Below, one piece after another: positions 25,129 through 33,702 of a stretch of 44,883 nucleotides of DNA. This DNA comes from Kangiellaceae bacterium (GTDB lineage: Bacteria > Pseudomonadota > Gammaproteobacteria > Enterobacterales > Kangiellaceae), in the NCBI GenBank assembly GCA_016743995.1, contig JADGFG010000010.1, forward strand, positions 1-44,883, written 5' to 3'. Both the position numbers and the translations under genes were made by a program. Each line of letters starts with the position of its first letter. Positions within the stretch are counted from its first letter, which is position 1. The notes beneath the pieces are model-generated. The model had not been told where the DNA came from. It did not search any database and saw only the letters and a program-made list of their open reading frames with translations.

Positions 25129-27399
25129 GTGGAACAATCAGACAAACCGATCCAGATTATTGCCGTCGCGATTACAGTCCCGTTAAGACGTCTGTTTGAA
25201 TATCGAATGCCAGCGGCTTACCCAATCTCGCCAGAACCCGGCATGAGAGTGAGTGTACCCTTTGGAAAATCAACAAAAATTGGTTTTATTGATGCTGTTA
25301 TTAACAAGACAGATACGAACACCACAAGAACAGACACGACAGAAACTCAACCAGAAATAGAGTTGTCGCAGCTAAAAGAAATTAACAGTATCCTTGACGA
25401 AACACCACTGATTAACCCTTCACTGATAAATCTCTACCGATGGATGCACCAGTATTATCATGCACCCTGTGGCGAAATATGGCAAACCATGTTGCCAACG
25501 GCACTGATAAAAGGAAAAGCCGAAAAATATACTCGTAGTAGTCGCTGGATCATTACTCAGGAAGGCATTGTCGCACTTGAGTCAGATAAAATTGCCAAAT
25601 CTGCAGTCAAACAAAGACTAATTCTGGAGCAGTTAATCAAAACATCAGAAGGGATCCAGCATGATCAGATTTCGGATTATGATATAGCTTATAGTCGCCT
25701 CAAAACACTGGCAGGAAAAAAATGGATTGCCCGTGAGTACACTCAACAATCTTCTATCGACGTAGAATCTATCTGTAATCTGCCCAGTTCGATACAACTC
25801 AACCAACAACAACAACAGGCAATCCATGCTGTAGAATTATCGCTAAAACAATACCAGACCTTCCTTTTATTTGGAGTCACCGCATCTGGCAAAACAGAAG
25901 TTTACCTCAGACTAATTCAAAAGGTACTGGAACAGCAAAACCAGGCGCTTGTACTGGTTCCTGAAATTGGACTGACACCGCAAACACTAAAGCGATTTCA
26001 ACAACGATTTAATACTGAAATAGTATTGTTACACTCGGGAATGTCCGAACAACAGCGGTTACAAAGCTGGCTTAAGGCAAAAAATGGAGAAGCACAGATT
26101 ATTATTGGTACCCGATCGGCATTATTTGTACCGCTTAAACGACCAGGAATTATCATTATTGACGAAGAACATGACCAGTCATTTCGTCAACAGCAAGGGT
26201 TTCGATATTCTGCCAGAGATGTCGCGATGGTTAGAGCGAACATAGAAAAAATTCCCGTGTTACTCGGCAGCGCTTCGCCTTCACTGGAATCTCTGATGAA
26301 TGTCAGCAAGCAGAAAATTATTCGCCTCGACCTTACAGAAAAAGCACAAACAAGTGCATCACTCGATTACCATATTATTGATCTGAAGAACCAGCCCGTA
26401 AATCAAGGACTCTCAATCCCACTGATATCAGCTATCAAAAAACACCTGAAGCAACAAGGACAGATATTATTATTTCTTAACCGGCGTGGTTATGCTCCGG
26501 TTTTGCTTTGTCATCAATGCGGCTGGAGCAGTCATTGTCAACGCTGTGACATTCACTTTACTTATCATCACAACAACCACTATCTGCAATGCCATCATTG
26601 CGGGTCAAATCGGCGCGCTCCTGAACAATGTCCTCAATGTCAATGTAAGGAAATGATCCCTGTAGGCCTGGGCACAGAGCGTTTACAGGAAACGGTTCAA
26701 CAGCTATTTCCCGATGCGCGTATTGCTCGAATAGACAGAGATACTACCCGACGAAAATCAGCCATGCAGGATTTTGTAACTTCAGTCCATGCCGGACAGC
26801 TCGATATTCTTATAGGTACTCAGATGCTGGCTAAAGGCCACCATTTTCCCGATGTAACGTTGGTAGGACTGGTCGACATGGATGGCGCGTTATACAGTGC
26901 CGATTTTCGAGCACCAGAATATGCCGCTCAGCTCATTACCCAGGTATCAGGTCGAGCGGGTCGCGCAGACAGAAAAGGTGAAGTATTGATCCAGACTCAT
27001 CATGCCGATCATCCCATGCTACACCAGATCATTCATTCGGGTTATGCCGACTTCGCGCAATATGCACTGGAAGAGCGAGTTGAAACAGAACTCCCCCCCA
27101 GCTTTTTTTCTGCAGTATTTCAGGCTGAATCTCCACAATTGCCTCATGTAAAGCAATTTCTGACCGAAGTCAGACAACTACTCGATCGATATAGTGATTT
27201 AAAAGTGTCACTAATGGGTCCAGCTCCCGCAGTGTATGTTAAAAAAGCGGGGAAATTTCGTTATCAGCTCTTTTTACAGACAGCAAGCAGAAATGAGCTT
27301 CATCAATTACTAAAACTGACACTGGTTGATATTGAAAAACTCAAAAGTGCCAACCGAGTTCGCTGGCGCCTGGAAATGGACCCTGTAGGAGACAGTTAA
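25129..27399 (+). CDS. priA: Primosomal replication helicase PriA
   Basis: A 3'-5' helicase that reloads the replisome at stalled forks, 756 residues from a GTG start at 25129. The N-terminal DNA-binding domain (about 1-110) begins IIAVAITVPLRRLFEY. Helicase lobe 1 has Walker A GVTASGKTE (249-257) and DEEH (345-348). The zinc-binding insertion carries eight cysteines (461, 464, 470, 473, 488, 491, 501, 504). The C-terminal lobe has GTQMLAKGHHFPDVTLVG and the motif SGRAGR. The N-terminal domain has a Thr-rich insertion (about 61-75). The ribosome-binding site is weak. It is transcribed alone. Confidence 0.95.
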   Translation: MEQSDKPIQIIAVAITVPLRRLFEYRMPAAYPISPEPGMRVSVPFGKSTKIGFIDAVINKTDTNTTRTDTTETQPEIELSQLKEINSILDETPLINPSLINLYRWMHQYYHAPCGEIWQTMLPTALIKGKAEKYTRSSRWIITQEGIVALESDKIAKSAVKQRLILEQLIKTSEGIQHDQISDYDIAYSRLKTLAGKKWIAREYTQQSSIDVESICNLPSSIQLNQQQQQAIHAVELSLKQYQTFLLFGVTASGKTEVYLRLIQKVLEQQNQALVLVPEIGLTPQTLKRFQQRFNTEIVLLHSGMSEQQRLQSWLKAKNGEAQIIIGTRSALFVPLKRPGIIIIDEEHDQSFRQQQGFRYSARDVAMVRANIEKIPVLLGSASPSLESLMNVSKQKIIRLDLTEKAQTSASLDYHIIDLKNQPVNQGLSIPLISAIKKHLKQQGQILLFLNRRGYAPVLLCHQCGWSSHCQRCDIHFTYHHNNHYLQCHHCGSNRRAPEQCPQCQCKEMIPVGLGTERLQETVQQLFPDARIARIDRDTTRRKSAMQDFVTSVHAGQLDILIGTQMLAKGHHFPDVTLVGLVDMDGALYSADFRAPEYAAQLITQVSGRAGRADRKGEVLIQTHHADHPMLHQIIHSGYADFAQYALEERVETELPPSFFSAVFQAESPQLPHVKQFLTEVRQLLDRYSDLKVSLMGPAPAVYVKKAGKFRYQLFLQTASRNELHQLLKLTLVDIEKLKSANRVRWRLEMDPVGDS

Positions 27400-27420
27400 T
27401 TTAAGTTATTAACTGCGCTG

Positions 27421-27460
27421 ATATTCTGATATTCTGATATTCTGATATTCTGCTACTCTG
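27421..27460. repeat. 8-bp tandem repeat after priA
   Basis: Four perfect copies of ATATTCTG (27421-27452) and one variant copy (CTACTCTG), starting 22 bp after the priA stop codon. Confidence 0.9.
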
Positions 27461-27462
27461 AA

Positions 27463-27485
27463 GCAGAATGAAGCGCTTCATCTGC
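27463..27485. terminator. Inverted repeat between priA and can
   Basis: Near-palindrome GCAGA-A-TGAAGC / GCTTCA-TCTGC, 11 pairs around a central GCGC with one bulged A. It lies between convergent genes and could serve as a shared transcript end, although no T-run is present. Confidence 0.5.
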
Positions 27486-27504
27486 TGCAGATTCAAGGTG
27501 AAAA

Positions 27505-28143
27505 TTAACTTTCATACAAATGATAAATTGTTTCGATCTCTTCAATTGAAGTGGTTGTCACTTCTAAATCTTTTAATATGCCATTCTCAATACCATAAAT
27601 TACGCCATGAACAGCCAGATCATGCCCCTCCATCCAGGCTTTCTGTACAATAGAAGTATGACAGATATTTCGTACCTGCTCTTTAACGTTTAATTCACAC
27701 AACCTGTCCAACTTATCTGACTCTGAACCAGCTTGCTCGATAGACGGGTGATGCTTGTGACAAATATCTTTAATAGCTCTCAACCAGTTATCAACAATTC
27801 CATGCTCCTTATTTTCAAGAGCCGCCTTAACACCGCCACAACCATAATGACCACATAAAATAATATCATTCACTTTCAGCACATTAACCGCATACTCTAG
27901 TACAGATAACACACTGAGATCGGAATGGTTCACCAGGTTGGCTATATTTCGATGAACAAACACTTCACCAGGCTGACGCCCCATTATGGTATTGGCAGGT
28001 ACGCGACTATCAGAACAACCAATCCAGAGATAATCTGGGTTCTGCTGTCTCGCCAGCGAATCAAATACGCCAGGATTCGTTTGTTCAAAATCTTCAGCCC
28101 ACGCCTGATTACGCTCAAGCAGCTCTTTTATTCTGTTACTCAT
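27505..28143 (-). CDS. can: Beta-class carbonic anhydrase
   Basis: Zinc enzyme interconverting CO2 and bicarbonate in the cytoplasm; 212 residues. Zinc ligands Cys43, Asp45, His99 and Cys102 lie in WIGCSDSRVPAN and ILCGHYGCGG; the HRNIANL segment completes the active site. The sequence is close in type to E. coli Can. It is monocistronic, with the small RNA gene located about 200 bp upstream on the same strand. Confidence 0.95.
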   Translation of the reverse strand: MSNRIKELLERNQAWAEDFEQTNPGVFDSLARQQNPDYLWIGCSDSRVPANTIMGRQPGEVFVHRNIANLVNHSDLSVLSVLEYAVNVLKVNDIILCGHYGCGGVKAALENKEHGIVDNWLRAIKDICHKHHPSIEQAGSESDKLDRLCELNVKEQVRNICHTSIVQKAWMEGHDLAVHGVIYGIENGILKDLEVTTTSIEEIETIYHLYES

Positions 28144-28327
28144 TCTGGCACAACCTTTAGAATCAAAAAAAAATCACTTATTGATTAAGTTTAACAAAAC
28201 AATCAGCGTAGCGACAAATTCCATCGTATTATTATTATAATAATAAAATATCTTTAGCTGCGTCAGATCAAGAAAAACCAGGATAGAGTTTTTAGTTTTT
28301 CACACATTGGGGATAACGGGTCACACA

Positions 28328-28473
28328 ATAAAAAAGGGCGACTAATGTCGCCCTTTGGTGTCGCTTGTTTTTCATCCAGAAAAATATCTGCTCCCTGCAT
28401 AGTCCTTTAAATTCCCTGTTCTGGTTCATCCCGAACCGTGAGTCCTTTTCTTCCTGCCTTTTCCGTCAGGCTT
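28328..28473 (-). ncRNA. CsrB/RsmZ-type small RNA (CsrA/RsmA-sequestering), predicted
   Basis: A roughly 146-nt transcript on the minus strand. It carries eight GGA motifs in about 105 nt. Four sit in the loops of simple hairpins: GCCT-GACGGAAA-AGGC (28456-28471), GGTTC-GGGAT-GAACC (28423-28437), TGC-AGGGA-GCA (28389-28399) and TTTTTC-TGGAT-GAAAAA (28368-28384). The others (CAGGA, AAGGA twice, AGGGA) are in linkers. This is the hallmark of RNAs that titrate the translational regulator CsrA/RsmA. A promoter, a distal GacA/UvrY-like box and a strong terminator frame it. No protein-coding frame is plausible. Inferred role: Gac-controlled release of CsrA-repressed mRNAs. Exact ends are estimates. 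Confidence 0.8.
28330..28356 (-). terminator. Terminator of the CsrB/RsmZ-type RNA
   Basis: Perfect 10-bp stem AAAGGGCGAC / GTCGCCCTTT with a TAAT/ATTA loop. On the minus strand it runs into TTTTTTATT. Confidence 0.92.
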
Positions 28474-28479
28474 AAGTTA

Positions 28480-28507
28480 AGAATAGCGGACAGGATAATT
28501 TAAACAA
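28480..28507 (-). promoter_or_regulatory. Promoter of the small RNA
   Basis: Minus-strand -35 TTGTTT (28502-28507) and -10 TATTCT (28480-28485) with a 16-bp spacer, predicting a start near 28473, just before the first GGA hairpin. Confidence 0.6.
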
Positions 28508-28650
28508 GACAGTATCAGAGAGCTCTTTAATCATTTATTAATGGAACAACATGAAGGCTTAGTTTAATCCTATAAATATCAATAAGTTACACTTGTCGTA
28601 AAAATAACTCGTGGCAACCTTAATATTCGTAACGTCAATCACTGCCAACT

Positions 28651-28669
28651 TTTACAGAGATTTCTCACA
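28651..28669 (-). promoter_or_regulatory. GacA/UvrY-like upstream activating box
   Basis: The minus-strand sequence TGTGAGAAATCTCTGTAAA resembles the inverted-repeat UAS bound by GacA/UvrY (as I recall, TGTGAGAGATCTCTTACA upstream of E. coli csrB; TGTAAGN6CTTACA in Pseudomonas). The first 14 bases differ from the E. coli form at one position; the right arm is weaker. It is centred about 187 bp upstream of the predicted start, close to the distance known for rsmY/rsmZ. Confidence 0.65.
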
Positions 28670-28752
28670 AGGCCTCAGGAACATATCTGACAAGAATACC
28701 TGTTGATAATTAACAACACACTAAGCTTTTTTCTTCTCTTTAAATTCAAAAG

Positions 28753-28926
28753 CTAGTGATTTAACTGATCTTTTCGATACTTTAATAAGGAGATACCTGC
28801 AAATAACAACGAAAAGGCAATCAAACCAGAAAAATGACCCAGTACCTCATAAAATAGTGGCATCACTGATAAAAAAACACCTGCTATCAATAACAACCAC
28901 CCCAACAAAGTAATCAGCTTTCCCAT
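28753..28926 (-). CDS. 57-aa two-helix membrane protein
   Basis: A small reading frame beginning MGKLITLLGWLLLIAGVF and ending KYRKDQLNH. Two hydrophobic stretches (about 3-21 and 29-48) are separated by a short MPLFYEV turn, with a basic C-terminus. The start ATG (or the GTG just before it) lies only a few bases after the stop of the DUF423 gene, with AGAAGA upstream, implying translation as the third gene of the hldE-DUF423 transcript. DUF423 is itself a small membrane protein, so the two may act together, but I recognise no family and assign no function. Confidence 0.7.
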   Translation of the reverse strand: MGKLITLLGWLLLIAGVFLSVMPLFYEVLGHFSGLIAFSLLFAGISLLKYRKDQLNH

Positions 28927-28932
28927 CACTTT

Positions 28933-29340
28933 TCATCTTCTCTTATAGAGCACGGACACGATAACCGTAATCCAGCCAGCAATAAAACAAAAGCCACCTA
29001 TCGGAGTGATCATGCCAATCCATTTAAGCCCACTAAACGCCAGCCAGTAAAGCGAACCGCTAAATAACAGGATTCCAGCAACAAAACACATCGCTGAGAT
29101 TTTCAACCACGTTTGCTTAAAATTTTTGAATTCTGCCAATACTGCAACAACCAGTAAAGCCAGAGCATGATACATCTGATAGTCTGTTGCTGTTTTAATC
29201 AACGAAATGGCATAAGGCGTCAAACTGTTTTTAAGGCCATGTGCGGCAAAAGCGCCAAAAACAACGGCAAATAACGCGAAAAGTGCACCGGAAACCAGCA
29301 TCCAGCGAACATCCGCTTTTGTTTCCATTAACTGACCCAT
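28933..29340 (-). CDS. DUF423 family small membrane protein
   Basis: A 135-residue inner-membrane protein with four hydrophobic segments. The conserved FGAFAAHGLKNSLTPYAISL and TATDYQMYHALALL segments are typical of the YgdD/DUF423 family, whose function is not known. The start codon overlaps the hldE stop codon by one base (TAATG), indicating translational coupling. A 57-aa membrane protein follows. Confidence 0.92.
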   Translation of the reverse strand: MGQLMETKADVRWMLVSGALFALFAVVFGAFAAHGLKNSLTPYAISLIKTATDYQMYHALALLVVAVLAEFKNFKQTWLKISAMCFVAGILLFSGSLYWLAFSGLKWIGMITPIGGFCFIAGWITVIVSVLYKRR

Positions 29341-30764
29341 TATTGATTATTAATTGACTCTATAATTCTGGTGGTCGAAACGCCGTCAACAAATTGTAGT
29401 ATTTCGACTTTTCCACCATTTTTAAGCACTTCACTGGCACCGGCGATATCTTCCACCTGATAATCACCACCTTTAACTAATATGTCTGGTAGAACTTCAC
29501 TAATTAATCTTTGCGGAGTCTCTTCAGAAAAAGGTATTACCCAGTCCACAGAACCCAGAGCAGCCAGAACAGACATGCGTCTTTCAACAGGATTAATGGG
29601 TCGACCTTCGCCCTTTAACCGCTTGACAGAAGCATCGTCATTTACCGCCACCACAAGTCGATTTCCCAGATTTTTAGCCTGTTGAAGATAAGCGACATGT
29701 CCAGCATGCAGAATATCGAAACAACCATTGGTCATGACTATTTTTTCATCATGTGCTCTGGCTTCCTCTATTACCATTTTTAATTGCTGCTCACTCATGA
29801 CACCCGTTCCAGTATCACCAGCAGTGCGAAGCTGGCGACGTATTTCATGCGCGCTGACCGTTGCCGTACCCAGCTTAACAACAACAATCCCAGCAGCAAT
29901 ATTTGACAGAGCAACGGCTTCTTCTATATCGGCGCCAGCAGCCAAAGCACTGGCCAATGTGCCAATCACAGTATCCCCTGCGCCGGTCACATCAAAAACC
30001 TCTCTGGCAAGTGCTGGCAAATGCAGCTCTGGTTGTCCCTGTCGCAGCAGTGTCATGCCCAGCTCACCACGAGTAATTAATAATGCCTGCCACTGATACT
30101 TTTTAAGTAATTTATTACCTTTTTCAACCAGCGTCTGCTCATCTTTGCAATGACCAGCCACCGCTTCGAACTCATGTAAATTAGGCGTAATCAGGGTAGC
30201 GCCTTTATATCTGGAAAAATCCGTTCCTTTAGGATCCACCAGAATGGGTATCTGGCGAGACTTTGCTTCCTGGATGAGAGTCTGAACTTCATCCAGAGTA
30301 CCCTTGGCATAATCGGACAAAACCAGTGCACCACAATCATCAATGTGACGATTCATTCGCGCTGGCAGACCAGTGACTCCACGCCCCCCGAAATGCTCCT
30401 CAAAATCAAGCCGGATCAATTGCTGTTGACGGCTAATCACACGCAACTTGGTAATAGTCGGCACGCCTTTTACACGTTCAAAATCACACTCAACCCCGGC
30501 AGCCCCCAACCGTGTTTCTATGCTATCGGCGGCTTCATCTTCTCCGGTAATGCCAACCAGAGCAGCCTGACAACCCAGGCTGGCAATATTTAACGCCACA
30601 TTACCTGCGCCACCCGCTCTTTCTTCTATTTGCCCAACGTTCACCACTTGAACCGGCGCTTCCGGGGAAATCCGTGAGCTACCACCATGCCAATAGCGAT
30701 CCAGCATCAAATCGCCAATAACAAGTACTTTTGCGGTTTTAAAATCAGGTAGTGTTAGCTTCAT
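29340..30764 (-). CDS. hldE: Bifunctional heptose kinase / adenylyltransferase HldE
   Basis: Makes ADP-heptose for the LPS inner core: phosphorylates heptose-7-phosphate at C1, then transfers AMP. From the ATG at 30764 ([18 protein letters not shown]) it has 474 residues, the usual length; a GTG three codons upstream is a less likely start. The PfkB-type kinase domain (1-315) has the GGAGNVA motif and catalytic Asp264 in TGAGDT. The cytidylyltransferase-like domain (about 340-474) has [12 protein letters not shown], with HAGH at 353-356. It is coupled to the DUF423 gene. It points to a heptose-containing LPS core. Confidence 0.95.
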   Translation of the reverse strand: MKLTLPDFKTAKVLVIGDLMLDRYWHGGSSRISPEAPVQVVNVGQIEERAGGAGNVALNIASLGCQAALVGITGEDEAADSIETRLGAAGVECDFERVKGVPTITKLRVISRQQQLIRLDFEEHFGGRGVTGLPARMNRHIDDCGALVLSDYAKGTLDEVQTLIQEAKSRQIPILVDPKGTDFSRYKGATLITPNLHEFEAVAGHCKDEQTLVEKGNKLLKKYQWQALLITRGELGMTLLRQGQPELHLPALAREVFDVTGAGDTVIGTLASALAAGADIEEAVALSNIAAGIVVVKLGTATVSAHEIRRQLRTAGDTGTGVMSEQQLKMVIEEARAHDEKIVMTNGCFDILHAGHVAYLQQAKNLGNRLVVAVNDDASVKRLKGEGRPINPVERRMSVLAALGSVDWVIPFSEETPQRLISEVLPDILVKGGDYQVEDIAGASEVLKNGGKVEILQFVDGVSTTRIIESINNQ

Positions 30765-30816
30765 TTTATTCACTTATTAACCAGTTAACTTTTCAATCTG
30801 CTCTATGAACAGTTAT

Positions 30817-32331
30817 CTAAAATCTTACTTCATATTTTAGATAAACATCGTAGTCTCTGTCAGTTATCACACCCACTGTGGAACGAGTCACCATGGTTCC
30901 AGCGGTAATTCTGCCACCCAGCTCGTAGAGTCGATATTGAAAATCCACCTGACTGACTTCTTCAGCAACTTTAGAAACCGTATTTCCCAGGTTAACATCG
31001 TCAGGAAAAAGATCTGAATTATTGGTATTTAAGTCAGCATTCCTGAATTTTAATTGCCAACTTTGCCCATTCTGTAACTGGCCTAACACCGTAAATGTCA
31101 GAGTCTCTGCATCATTATCATAAGTCGATCCAATTGCTCGTCGATAATAACGATAACCGGATTGATAAGTACCATGCTCATAATAACAGTTTTGTGAAAT
31201 ATCTTCGTCCCCACCGCAACTCACCTGAGTATCAGTGTACTCCAGATTTAACAAAATACGCTGGGTCAACACATTAAAACGTGTTTCCGCCCCATACAAT
31301 TTAGCTTTATCTGCTATTTTTCCACTTCCAGAGCTATCCTCTCCAATCATCTGGCCGTAAACCGCATAAGGTGTGCCCCATAAAGTATCAGACCAGCGGA
31401 CGTCGACACCCGCTAATTGATTGCCCAGTTTGGAATGATTGCTTTCATCACAAGTTGAACTCGGCTTGCCATCAGCGCATGTTTCTTTACCCATCAAACC
31501 TTTTAAAAAATCTTTAATTGAACCAGGCTGACCTTCACCGCCCCACTGATAAGACCAGGATAAACCCAGCTCAATCCCTCTGAGAGGTCTGGCGGTAGCA
31601 CGCGTACTAAACAGGTAGGGCTCGGAAACAACTCGTCCTTTTTCCATTCTGGCCATCTGAGCGGTGAACGTCCAGGGACCAACCCAGCTTAACCATGGTG
31701 TCTCAAACGCCTGAGAACCATTACGAGTCAGGCTAAGTGCAGGTAGTGGGCGAGCATTACTCGACATGATAAGGCTGGTATCTAGTCCGGGTCCCCACCA
31801 TTTATCCACAGCACCAGCAGCCACAACCCAGTTGCCAGCCTTAAAGGCTAGATAACTACCGTCAGGCGTGGCTTTCTGCCCCTGATTAACCTTGCCATCA
31901 GGATCCACACTGGAACGATAATTCAGTTGTATTTTTGTTGAAATGTTATCACCCATATATTCATGAGAAAGTGCTACTTTATTTTTATCAAAATTATTGT
32001 CTCCAAAACTGGTAAATCGTTTGGCATCCGATGCGCCATAAACATCAATTCGCGCAGTATGACGTTTACCAACAGCAATTCGCATATGCCGTTTAACATT
32101 TAATAGCGCCATCTGCTGTCCAGAAGACAGGTTTTTCATGTCGGTCTGTTCAATATCGGGAGCAATGCTTGCCCACATTAGCGGATAAGTGGTTACAGGT
32201 GCGGAAATCACACCCGAATCAGCCAAGTACTGAATATCAGCTCTTAAAGCCAGATCATCAGTCTCTACCCAGGGGGCAGAGCATAGTGTTGTAGAAAAAG
32301 CGGTAACAGCCGCAATCAATAAAAATCGCAT
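30817..32331 (-). CDS. Wzi-like capsule assembly outer-membrane protein
   Basis: From the ATG at 32331 the protein has 504 residues with a signal peptide (MRFLLIAAVTAFSTTLCSA). Two further ATGs lie 27 and 36 bp upstream; I prefer 32331 because of the signal peptide and an AGAGA ribosome-binding site. The WVETDDLALRADIQYLADSG segment and the later WWGPGLDTSLIMSSNARPLP stretch are typical of the capsule assembly Wzi family, a beta-barrel that attaches capsule at the surface. The protein ends YLKYEVRF with a C-terminal Phe, as expected for outer-membrane barrels. It is adjacent to glycosyltransferase genes on the opposite strand. Confidence 0.87.
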   Translation of the reverse strand: MRFLLIAAVTAFSTTLCSAPWVETDDLALRADIQYLADSGVISAPVTTYPLMWASIAPDIEQTDMKNLSSGQQMALLNVKRHMRIAVGKRHTARIDVYGASDAKRFTSFGDNNFDKNKVALSHEYMGDNISTKIQLNYRSSVDPDGKVNQGQKATPDGSYLAFKAGNWVVAAGAVDKWWGPGLDTSLIMSSNARPLPALSLTRNGSQAFETPWLSWVGPWTFTAQMARMEKGRVVSEPYLFSTRATARPLRGIELGLSWSYQWGGEGQPGSIKDFLKGLMGKETCADGKPSSTCDESNHSKLGNQLAGVDVRWSDTLWGTPYAVYGQMIGEDSSGSGKIADKAKLYGAETRFNVLTQRILLNLEYTDTQVSCGGDEDISQNCYYEHGTYQSGYRYYRRAIGSTYDNDAETLTFTVLGQLQNGQSWQLKFRNADLNTNNSDLFPDDVNLGNTVSKVAEEVSQVDFQYRLYELGGRITAGTMVTRSTVGVITDRDYDVYLKYEVRF

Positions 32332-32616
32332 TAAATCATCTCTAAACAATGTAGACATTTTCGACATTCAGTGCCGAAAATTCATAAATTTCCCCAAAAT
32401 AAGATTAAACCAGACTACGCTAACGTAATTTAGTTCCCTCATTACGGAACTAGTTATAATAATATCAACCAGTAATTGTACCAGCCCATAGTTCGAATAA
32501 CACCCAATCATTTTTCGACAATTAACCATAAACCAGATTTGCTCTGCCTTTATAAAAGAAAATACGGTAGGATTGCTAAAATACTGTTAAATACTGATCG
32601 ACTGACGAGACACCTG

Positions 32617-33702
32617 TTGATAAAACAACCTGTTATTCTATTTGTACCCGTTTCTTCTGCAGAAGGCGTTGGTGAGTACGCGCGCTCAATCATAATTGCT
32701 GATGAGTTGAAACAGATATGGCCTCAGGCAAACATTCACTTTATTCTGAATAAACAAGCCCCCTATAGTGAGTCCTGTCCCTATCAGACCCATTTAAGTG
32801 ATTGCTCTGCGACTAAAAATACCCCTTTAGTAAAAAAGGTTATTGATCAGAGTAAACCAGATCTGGTGATTTTTGATTGTTCAGGTCGAGGAGAACAGTT
32901 TAAATACGCCAGACGATCAGGCGCGAAAGTTATCTTTATTTCTCAACACCGGAAAAAACGGGCTCGCGGTTTGAAGCTAAGTCGCTTGCTCAATACAGAC
33001 CTTCACTGGGTCGTTCAGCCAGACTTTGCGATTAGTGAGCTAAGCGCTATTGAAAAACTCAAACTGAAAATATTCAAGCGCCCGGCCCCACGGAATATCG
33101 GCCCGGTTTTTTCACGAGTTTCCAGCCAGATTCAAAAAGATATCCTGCATCAATTAAAACTGACTGCTGAGCAGTTTTATCTCTTTAATGCCGGTTCTGG
33201 CGGACACTTTGTCAACAATAAACTGGCGGCTGATATTTTCTATCAGGCAGCGGTACAATTTCAGAACAACACTCAGCTTCCCTGCCTGATGGTTTTTGGC
33301 GCCAACTATCCAGAACCGCTTCCCGATAGCACCAGTAATGATAAAATCATTTGTATCAGTTCACTCACGAACGAGCAATTCATTGCCCTGCTCGACGCAG
33401 CTAAAGGTCGTGTTATCAGTGCCGGCGATACCATTTTGCAAACCATACAGATGAAAAAACCCAGTGTCGCCGCAGCGGTTTCAAAAGATCAACCCGCTCG
33501 TCTGGAAACCTGTGACAAACTGGGTGTTGTTATCAGTGCAAAAACCAATGTACAGGATCTGTTACGCAAAGCCGAACAGCTATCAGACAGTCAATGTTAT
33601 CAATCTCTGGAAAATAACATGAATCAATTGCAAGCCACACCAGCATTAGATATTGTCATTGCTGATATTAAACAATTACTGAAAGACTTACTTCAATCAT
33701 GA
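32617..33702 (+). CDS. Probable GT-B-fold glycosyltransferase-like protein
   Basis: No ATG exists in the first 270 or so codons of this frame. I use the TTG at 32617 (361 residues), where the conserved-looking part begins (KQPVILFVPVSSAEGVGEYA); an upstream TTG at 32476 would add 47 residues. The two-domain pattern is an N-terminal Rossmann-like half with DLVIFDCSGRG and a C-terminal half with FNAGSGGHFVNN, LPCLMVFGANY and the donor-site-like AGDTILQTIQMKKPSVA. This resembles UDP-sugar glycosyltransferases of the MurG/PseG type. It overlaps the next glycosyltransferase gene by 4 nt (ATGA), so they form an operon. Family assignment is uncertain. Confidence 0.6.
   Translation: MIKQPVILFVPVSSAEGVGEYARSIIIADELKQIWPQANIHFILNKQAPYSESCPYQTHLSDCSATKNTPLVKKVIDQSKPDLVIFDCSGRGEQFKYARRSGAKVIFISQHRKKRARGLKLSRLLNTDLHWVVQPDFAISELSAIEKLKLKIFKRPAPRNIGPVFSRVSSQIQKDILHQLKLTAEQFYLFNAGSGGHFVNNKLAADIFYQAAVQFQNNTQLPCLMVFGANYPEPLPDSTSNDKIICISSLTNEQFIALLDAAKGRVISAGDTILQTIQMKKPSVAAAVSKDQPARLETCDKLGVVISAKTNVQDLLRKAEQLSDSQCYQSLENNMNQLQATPALDIVIADIKQLLKDLLQS

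Noticed and set aside
28381..28500. 6S RNA (ssrS)
   Set aside because: The sequence lacks the long double helix with a central bubble; the many GGA loops point to a CsrA-binding RNA instead.
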